This document shows positions 1 to 5,086 of a stretch of 6,845 nucleotides of DNA, in pieces. Each line of letters opens with the position of its first letter. Within the stretch, counting starts at the first letter, position 1. Where the stretch lies: positions 1 through 6,845 of the forward strand of contig JASLIR010000221.1 of NCBI GenBank assembly GCA_030152125.1, in the 5' to 3' direction. The DNA is from Alkanindiges sp. (GTDB taxonomy: Bacteria; Pseudomonadota; Gammaproteobacteria; Pseudomonadales; Moraxellaceae). Both the position numbers and the translations under genes were made by a program. Below the pieces are notes generated by a model that was not told where the DNA came from, searched no databases, and was given only the letters and a program-made list of their open reading frames with translations.

Positions 1-615
<615 letters not shown>

Positions 616-640
616 CTATTCTCCCTCTTGAAACTTTTCA

Positions 641-700
641 TTTATAAGCAATGGTCTGGCGGTGTGCTGGCCATGCGATACTGATTGTGAAGTTATGATA
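641..700 (-). promoter_or_regulatory. Candidate katG promoter elements (two alternatives)
   Basis: Two possible -10 hexamers precede katG on the minus strand. One is TATAAA (641-646), which would give a short leader of about 20-25 nt; a TG dinucleotide lies just upstream. The other is TATCAT (695-700). Neither has a good -35 box at 16-18 bp, which is common for activator-dependent promoters. These are judged by eye only and have not been tested. Confidence 0.25.
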
Positions 701-714
701 TACAACGAATTGGG

Positions 715-751
715 AGCTTTGGGGTTTATACAAATGTAACTGTTGGGCTAT
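715..751 (-). promoter_or_regulatory. Weak OxyR-like site upstream of katG
   Basis: Read on the minus strand, ATAG (748-751) and ATAA (726-729) are separated by 18 nt. That is the spacing between the first and third tetramers of the OxyR consensus ATAG-N7-CTAT-N7-ATAG-N7-CTAT. The second and fourth tetramers match poorly (GTTA and AGCT). The site would lie just upstream of, and overlapping, the -35 region of the TATCAT (695-700) alternative, where OxyR normally acts. katG is a classic OxyR target in gammaproteobacteria, but the sequence match alone is weak. Confidence 0.2.
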
Positions 752-1222
752 TGCTGGCGAGGCGTTGGCAAGGCGCTGGATCTAAGGCTTTTGATGGCTT
801 CACGGGACAGGCCTAAGCAGCCTGAATCGCGGTGGCTGCCATATAATAAGCAGGTGGGAATTACCTATTAAAAACGGCGCTTTTTATTATAACGATGGTT
901 TTAAGTCGCCATGCCATCAAGGGTGCGAAAATAATAAACTTGCATATTATTCCATAACTACTGATGTTTTTTGCCAGTATTGCCTATTTAAATTCTTTGT
1001 CTGGCTGTTTTTGAATTGCAGCGCTTAAAACTCAGGCATGAGTTTAAATTAGCAGTGTAGGCCGTGATGATAACTGCTTAAGCCAAAAAGAAAGTGTATA
1101 TTTATAACGTTCAGGAAAAAATATTTTATTTATTTGATTGATTTTAATTGTAAAAAATTTAATTTGTGATGGTGTGGATGCGATGTAAGGCGAGTGTCTT
1201 TAATGATAAAAACATGTAGTAC

Positions 1223-1240
1223 TGACATAGCAATATGTCA
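1223..1240. promoter_or_regulatory. Perfect dyad, candidate operator
   Basis: TGACATA (1223-1229) and TATGTCA (1234-1240) are exact inverted repeats around a 4-nt centre. The 18-bp size and AT-rich centre suit a homodimeric helix-turn-helix regulator. It lies about 230 bp upstream of the operon's first start codon. No T-tract pattern makes it look like a terminator. The regulator is unknown. Confidence 0.45.
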
Positions 1241-1242
1241 AT

Positions 1243-1272
1243 TTTTGCCATTCGATCAGGCAAATTTTGCCA
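1243..1272. repeat. TTTTGCCA direct repeat at 22-bp period
   Basis: TTTTGCCA is found at 1243-1250 and again at 1265-1272, a centre-to-centre distance of 22 bp, close to two helical turns. AraC/XylS-family activators often bind direct repeats with this spacing. A GGCAAA at 1259-1264 also makes an inverted repeat with TTTGCC of the first copy. Function is inferred from spacing only. Confidence 0.35.
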
Positions 1273-1406
1273 AAGAGCATCCTGTCTTTTTTGATTAAAC
1301 TGAACATGTAGTCAATTTTTAGCGGTTTTATGTGGACTATATGGGTTGAATAGAAGTCCATTTTTTTCATATTTATTTTTTAATTTATTTAATCCTGCTT
1401 GCATGT

Positions 1407-1423
1407 TGATTTTATGTAAATCA
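1407..1423. promoter_or_regulatory. 17-bp dyad near the operon start, candidate operator
   Basis: TGATTT (1407-1412) and AAATCA (1418-1423) form a perfect 6-bp inverted repeat around a 5-nt centre. It ends 47 bp before the start codon at 1471, where a promoter or a repressor site would be expected. A TTGATT (1406-1411) inside it could act as a -35 box, but the best following -10 candidate (CGATAA, 1431-1436) is weak and spaced 19 bp away. It does not fit FNR, whose half sites are 4 nt apart. Confidence 0.35.
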
Positions 1424-1470
1424 CCCGCTGCGATAAGGTCAGGTTAAATAACTCGGCAACAGGTGTCATC

Positions 1471-2439
1471 ATGATTGCTACTTCCCTGCAAAATATACTT
1501 TCCGGTAAATTGAAGCTTAAAGGACAAGCTAAGGTTCAGAATATTGGCGACAAAGCGCCAATTCCTATCCGTCACTTTAATTTCAAGTTTGATGCCAAAG
1601 AGTTAAACGACAAGTTCTATCAGAATACCGAGCTTGCATCCGCTTACTTTGAGGCGCTATCGATTTTCCTGACCTTTGGTGAAGACCTGGTGATTGAAAC
1701 TGCACGCTATCACCGCGATTTTATTACTGATCCTATATTGAAGCAGCGTGTAACAGCATTGATCGGTCAGGAAGCGATTCATTCCAAAGTACATAACGAA
1801 TGGAACGAGATTCTTAAACAGAACGACTTTCCGGTGACCCTGTACCGTTTTCTGGCCAAAAATGTATTTGATTATGGTTTCCTGAAATTCCCACAGCCTT
1901 TGAAGTTGTCGCTGATGGCAGGCATTGAGCATTTTACTGCAGTGCTGGCCGAGTACATGATGAAGAATGAATATATCTTCGACATGATTACCGATGACGA
2001 CAAGACCAAGGCCATGTGGCAGTGGCACATGCTGGAAGAGTCCGAGCACAAGGACATTGCCTATGACGTATACCAGATACTGTCCGGCAATTATGGCCTG
2101 CGTATGCTGGGCTTTGCACTGGCTACCTTTACCATTATTGGTCTGGTATCGCTGGGTGGCATGCTGATTCCATTCTTGCGCAAGCCCAGCAACATTATCA
2201 GTCCTGCATTCTGGAAAGACAGTGCACGCAGTATTGGCCTGCTGTTTGGGCCGACAAAAGGCGTATATGGCAGCACGGTTGCGCATTTATTCGATTATGT
2301 ACGTCCGGACTTTCACCCGAATGACCATGATACCTCTGCCTATCTGGAATATTACAAAGAGAAGCTGTTAAACCGTAAGGATGGTTTATTGGCGCGCTAT
2401 CTGACCAAGGAATTTATGCCGAAAGTACAGGCAGCCTAA
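1471..2439 (+). CDS. 'Predicted metal-dependent hydrolase' family protein (COG3687/PF10118 type) with a ferritin-like di-iron signature
   Basis: This 322-residue protein is the first gene of the operon. The family is usually labelled predicted metal-dependent hydrolase, but the function is not established. The sequence is mainly helical and shows, in order, Glu71 (in FGEDLVIE), Glu101-x-x-His104 (in QEAIHSKVH), Glu153 (in GIEHFTA) and Glu190-x-x-His193 (in EESEHKD). That E / ExxH / E / ExxH order is the ligand set of ferritin-like di-iron carboxylate proteins, so oxygen activation or another di-iron chemistry is at least as likely as hydrolysis. Residues about 212-236 form a long hydrophobic segment that could anchor the protein to the membrane or line a lipid-binding surface. 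There is no signal peptide, so it is probably cytoplasmic or on the inner face of the membrane. The ATG start has AGGTG (1461-1465) 5 nt upstream. The gene is followed after 64 bp by an SDR gene on the same strand. Family assignment is from recognition of the sequence; the reaction is unknown. Confidence 0.85.
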   Translation: MIATSLQNILSGKLKLKGQAKVQNIGDKAPIPIRHFNFKFDAKELNDKFYQNTELASAYFEALSIFLTFGEDLVIETARYHRDFITDPILKQRVTALIGQEAIHSKVHNEWNEILKQNDFPVTLYRFLAKNVFDYGFLKFPQPLKLSLMAGIEHFTAVLAEYMMKNEYIFDMITDDDKTKAMWQWHMLEESEHKDIAYDVYQILSGNYGLRMLGFALATFTIIGLVSLGGMLIPFLRKPSNIISPAFWKDSARSIGLLFGPTKGVYGSTVAHLFDYVRPDFHPNDHDTSAYLEYYKEKLLNRKDGLLARYLTKEFMPKVQAA

Positions 2440-2451
2440 TTGGAGCAATCC

Positions 2452-2476
2452 AGCCGGTGGCTTGTTGCTGCTGGCT
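2452..2476 (+). other. Intercistronic stem-loop between the first and second operon genes
   Basis: In RNA, positions 2452-2461 can pair fully with 2467-2476 (10 pairs, three of them G-U) around a UUGUU loop. It begins 12 nt after the first stop codon and ends 27 nt before the next start. Only three U residues follow, so it is not a strong terminator. It may act as a processing or mRNA-stability element that sets different levels for the two genes. Confidence 0.35.
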
Positions 2477-2503
2477 TTCCCCTGATTTATATGCGGATTG
2501 ATT

Positions 2504-3334
2504 ATGAGTTTATTTGGTAAAAAACAGCAAAGCAGCCGTAACGCGTATGCCGTAGTAACAGGTGCCGGTAGCGGTATTGGCAGAAGCTTTGCGCTGGAAC
2601 TGGCAAAACGTGGCGGCACTGTGGTATGTGCGGATATTAACCTGGCAGCGGCAGAAGAAACCGTAAAGCTGATTAACGACCTGGGTGCCAAAGCCTTTGC
2701 TTTTCAGTGTGATGTTGGCGATAAAGCCCAGGTAGAGCAACTGTCGGAGCAAGCGGAAGTGCTGATGCAGCATCCGGTAACACTGCTGATTAACAATGCC
2801 GGTGTGGGCCTGGGTGGCAAGTTTGACGAGCTGTCGCTGGAAGACTGGCAATGGTGCATGAACATTAACCTGTGGGGCGTGATTCATGGCTGCCATTATT
2901 TTGTGCCCAAGCTGAAAAAATTGGGCTACGGTGCCATTATTAACGTGGCATCCGCTGCTTCCTATACGGCAGCACCGGAAATGACTGCCTATAACGTGAC
3001 CAAAGCAGGGGTGCTGGCATTGTCGGAAACCCTGTCTGCCGAGTTACGCAAGTTCAAGATTAAAGTGAACGTGCTGTGCCCGACACTGGTACCCACCAAC
3101 ATTATCAAGAACGGCCGTATTCCGGGGCGTTACTCCAAACTGGCTGACCATGCCCTGATGAACTATGCCTTTACCACCAGTGATTCGGTGGCCAAGCTGA
3201 CGCTGGATCGCCTGGACAAGGGCGAGCTGTATACCATCCCGCAAATTGATGCAAAATCCTTCTGGTTGATGAAGCGTACGTCACCAAGCACGTATGTGAA
3301 GTTTCTGGGTTTTTCCTACCAGTTCTTTAAATAA
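2504..3334 (+). CDS. Short-chain dehydrogenase/reductase (classical SDR)
   Basis: This is an NAD(P)-dependent oxidoreductase with a Rossmann fold, 276 residues from ATG 2504. Numbered from that start, the cofactor motif TGAGSGIG is at 19-26. An acidic Asp44 closes the second strand and suggests preference for NAD over NADP. Further motifs are Asp70 (CDV), NNAG at 97-100, and the catalytic residues Asn122, Ser150, Tyr163 and Lys167 (YNVTK). All key SDR residues are present, so the enzyme should be active. An in-frame TTG at 2498 could add two residues, but the GCGGA at 2493-2497 touches that codon and sits 6 nt before the ATG, which favours the ATG. The C-terminal tail (about 252-276) is basic and aromatic-rich and could associate with membrane or lipid substrate. 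It lies between the di-iron-like gene and the monooxygenase gene, so oxidation of an alcohol to a ketone or aldehyde for the monooxygenase, or the reverse reduction, is the likely role. The substrate is not known. Confidence 0.92.
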   Translation: MSLFGKKQQSSRNAYAVVTGAGSGIGRSFALELAKRGGTVVCADINLAAAEETVKLINDLGAKAFAFQCDVGDKAQVEQLSEQAEVLMQHPVTLLINNAGVGLGGKFDELSLEDWQWCMNINLWGVIHGCHYFVPKLKKLGYGAIINVASAASYTAAPEMTAYNVTKAGVLALSETLSAELRKFKIKVNVLCPTLVPTNIIKNGRIPGRYSKLADHALMNYAFTTSDSVAKLTLDRLDKGELYTIPQIDAKSFWLMKRTSPSTYVKFLGFSYQFFK

Positions 3335-3357
3335 TTTTGCAGACAAATTTTTCAGCG

Positions 3358-3362
3358 AAGGG
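3358..3362 (+). promoter_or_regulatory. Ribosome-binding site that sets the monooxygenase start
   Basis: AAGGG lies 7 nt before the ATG at 3370. A longer in-frame reading from TTG 3337 would begin only 2 nt after the previous stop codon and has no such site, so the ATG is preferred. Confidence 0.7.
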
Positions 3363-3369
3363 TTACAGC

Positions 3370-4896
3370 ATGGCTAATACGCCGAGAAGGGCTGCTGCCA
3401 GAAAAGCAGCAGTTGATAAGCATATTTACGACAGCTTTATTGTTGGCGCCGGTATTTCCGGTATTGCGGCAGCTATCCGCCTGAACAAGGCAGGCTATAG
3501 CAACTATAAAATTATTGAAAAAGCCAGCCGCGTGGGTGGTACATGGCGCGAAAATACCTATCCGGGTTGTGGCTGTGATGTGCCATCCGCATTGTATTCC
3601 TACTCCTTTGCACCCAGTGCCAAATGGAGCCACCTGTTTGCCAAGCAACCGGAAATCTTGAATTATCTGGAAGAGGTGAGTGAGCAGTTTGCTGTTAAAC
3701 CGGCGATTGAGTTCAATACCGAGTTACTGGATGCCAGCTGGGATGAGCAAAAGCACCTGTGGGTACTGCAAACCAGTTCCGGTACTTATTTGTCCAAAAG
3801 TGTGATTTTTGCGACGGGGCCGATTACCGAACCCCAGACCCCACGTCTGGAGGGACTGGATACCTTTACTGGTGAAACTTTCCACTCTGCCAAGTGGAAC
3901 CACAATTACGATTTAACCGGCAAGCGTATTGCAGTGATTGGTACCGGTGCATCGGCCATTCAGTTTGTGCCGCAAATCCAGCCTTTGGCCAAAGAGCTGT
4001 ATGTATTCCAGCGTACCGCACCATGGGTAGTGCCAAAACCGGATATGCAATTAAGCAGCTTTAGTAAGTCCCTGGTTGCCAAATATCCGGCCATTCAAAA
4101 GAACTGGCGCAAGAGTGTGGCATTGTCACTGAATGCCATTAACTTTGGCTTGCGCAACCCGGCGCTATTAAAGCCGGTGGGTGAGCTGGCCAAGCAGGTG
4201 CTGAAAGTTCAGATTAAAGACCCTGTGCTGCGCAAAAATGTAACGCCTAACTTTACCATTGGCTGCAAGCGCTTATTGTTCGCCAATAACTATTACCCGG
4301 CACTGGAAGCGCATAACACCATGCTGATTCCGCATGGCCTAGTAAAAGTGGAAGGCAATACCGTTGTTGCCTCCAATGGCGAGCGCCATGAAGTGGACGT
4401 GATTATCTGGGGCACCGGTTTTGAGGTATCGCACCCGCCAATCGGTAAACGTGTGAAGAACGAGCAGGGTGTGGTGCTGGCTGACCTGTGGAAAAACAGC
4501 TCCCCGGAAGCCTTCCTGGGTACCAGTATTCAGGATGTGCCGAATGCCTTCCTGATGCTGGGGCCAAATGTACTGGTATACGACTCCTTTATTGGTCTGG
4601 CTGAAGCACAGCTGGATTATATTGTGGATGGTTTGGTACAGATGCGTGACCGCAAGATCAGCAAGTTCACCATCAAGCCAAATGTGATTGCCAGACACAA
4701 CGAGCTGGTACAAAAGCACCTGAAAACCACCGTGTTTAACAGCGGCGGCTGTAAGAGCTATTATCTGGATGAAAATGGCCGCAATTTTGCTGCCTGGCCA
4801 TGGTCTTTGAAAAAGCTGAAGCAAAGACTGGCCGGTGTAGACTTTGCTGACTACGATGTACAGTATGCAGCTGAAAAGGCCTCAACGGCTGCCTGA
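3370..4896 (+). CDS. FAD-dependent monooxygenase, type I Baeyer-Villiger monooxygenase-like
   Basis: This 508-residue flavoprotein is predicted to use NADPH and O2 to insert oxygen into a ketone or to oxygenate another hydrophobic substrate. From ATG 3370, the FAD-binding GAGISG is at 26-31. The BVMO motif G-G-x-W-x4-Y-P-G-x3-D is complete at 56-70 (Trp59, Tyr64, Pro65, Gly66, Asp70). The BVMO fingerprint FxGxxxHxxxW is present as Phe166, Gly168, His172 and Trp176, but the next residue is Asn177 where the consensus has Pro or Asp. The NADPH-binding GTGASA is at 191-196, and ATG (148-150) and GTGF (348-351) are typical of the flavoprotein fold. Length is normal for the EthA/AlmA-like part of the family. 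The first 17 residues are basic and alanine-rich and look like a disordered tail rather than a signal peptide. It follows the SDR gene by 35 bp and is the last gene before a terminator. Ketone-to-ester oxidation is the best guess. A long-chain alkane (AlmA-type) or sulfur/nitrogen oxidation role cannot be ruled out. Confidence 0.92.
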   Translation: MANTPRRAAARKAAVDKHIYDSFIVGAGISGIAAAIRLNKAGYSNYKIIEKASRVGGTWRENTYPGCGCDVPSALYSYSFAPSAKWSHLFAKQPEILNYLEEVSEQFAVKPAIEFNTELLDASWDEQKHLWVLQTSSGTYLSKSVIFATGPITEPQTPRLEGLDTFTGETFHSAKWNHNYDLTGKRIAVIGTGASAIQFVPQIQPLAKELYVFQRTAPWVVPKPDMQLSSFSKSLVAKYPAIQKNWRKSVALSLNAINFGLRNPALLKPVGELAKQVLKVQIKDPVLRKNVTPNFTIGCKRLLFANNYYPALEAHNTMLIPHGLVKVEGNTVVASNGERHEVDVIIWGTGFEVSHPPIGKRVKNEQGVVLADLWKNSSPEAFLGTSIQDVPNAFLMLGPNVLVYDSFIGLAEAQLDYIVDGLVQMRDRKISKFTIKPNVIARHNELVQKHLKTTVFNSGGCKSYYLDENGRNFAAWPWSLKKLKQRLAGVDFADYDVQYAAEKASTAA

Positions 4897-4924
4897 GTAG
4901 CGCTGGGTAACTGATTCATAAAAT

Positions 4925-4950
4925 AAACCGCCATCTGGCGGTTTGTTTTT
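4925..4950 (+). terminator. Rho-independent terminator of the three-gene operon
   Basis: AAACCGCC (4925-4932) pairs perfectly with GGCGGTTT (4937-4944) around an ATCT loop and is followed by GTTTTT. It starts 28 nt after the monooxygenase stop codon. It should end the operon transcript and insulate the kinase gene downstream. Confidence 0.9.
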
Positions 4951-5045
4951 GCCCGCATGTTATAAAAAGAAAAAAACAGGCAAGCAATCTTAAAACGTTA
5001 GATTAAGTATACAATTCATTCATTGCTTTAGAAAAAATAATGATC

Positions 5046-5063
5046 TGACCAACTGGTTGGGCA
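5046..5063. promoter_or_regulatory. Dyad just upstream of the kinase gene, candidate operator
   Basis: TGACCAAC (5046-5053) and GTTGGGCA (5056-5063) pair at 7 of 8 positions around a TG centre. The site ends 23 bp before the kinase start codon. A TATACA (5008-5013) further upstream is a possible -10 box, without a convincing -35. The dyad would then lie in the 5' leader or early transcribed region, a fitting place for a repressor or for autoregulation. Confidence 0.35.
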
Positions 5064-5086
5064 TATATGAACGGAGTAGCTGGGGA

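Larger units (their letters stand above)
1211..1320. repeat. Split direct repeat: second copy lacks an 18-nt insert
   Basis: AACATGTAGT followed directly by CAATTTTT occurs as an uninterrupted 18-bp block at 1303-1320. The same two parts occur at 1211-1220 and 1239-1246, separated by 18 nt (1221-1238) that hold most of the neighbouring perfect dyad. The two copies start 92 bp apart. This is seen directly in the sequence; the role is unknown, with paired regulator sites the most likely explanation. Confidence 0.5.

Noticed and set aside
842..847. Perfect TATAAT on the plus strand
   Set aside because: There is no -35 box at 16-18 bp, no TG extension and no gene within 600 bp downstream, so it is not supported as a promoter.
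864..890. Possible terminator or hairpin (TAAAAA and TTTTTA around a GC-rich centre)
   Set aside because: Only the A-T arms pair and the GC centre does not, so the stem would be too weak to act as a terminator.
1211..1320. CRISPR array
   Set aside because: Only two short, unequal repeat copies are present, with no regular spacers and no cas genes in the window.
1657..2286. 209-codon minus-strand open frame opposite the first operon gene
   Set aside because: The plus strand encodes a complete family protein with ordered metal-ligand motifs; the antisense frame has no recognisable domain and no good ribosome-binding site.
4339..4824. 161-codon minus-strand open frame opposite the monooxygenase
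   Set aside because: It is a shadow of the monooxygenase coding sequence, with no domain or start signal of its own.
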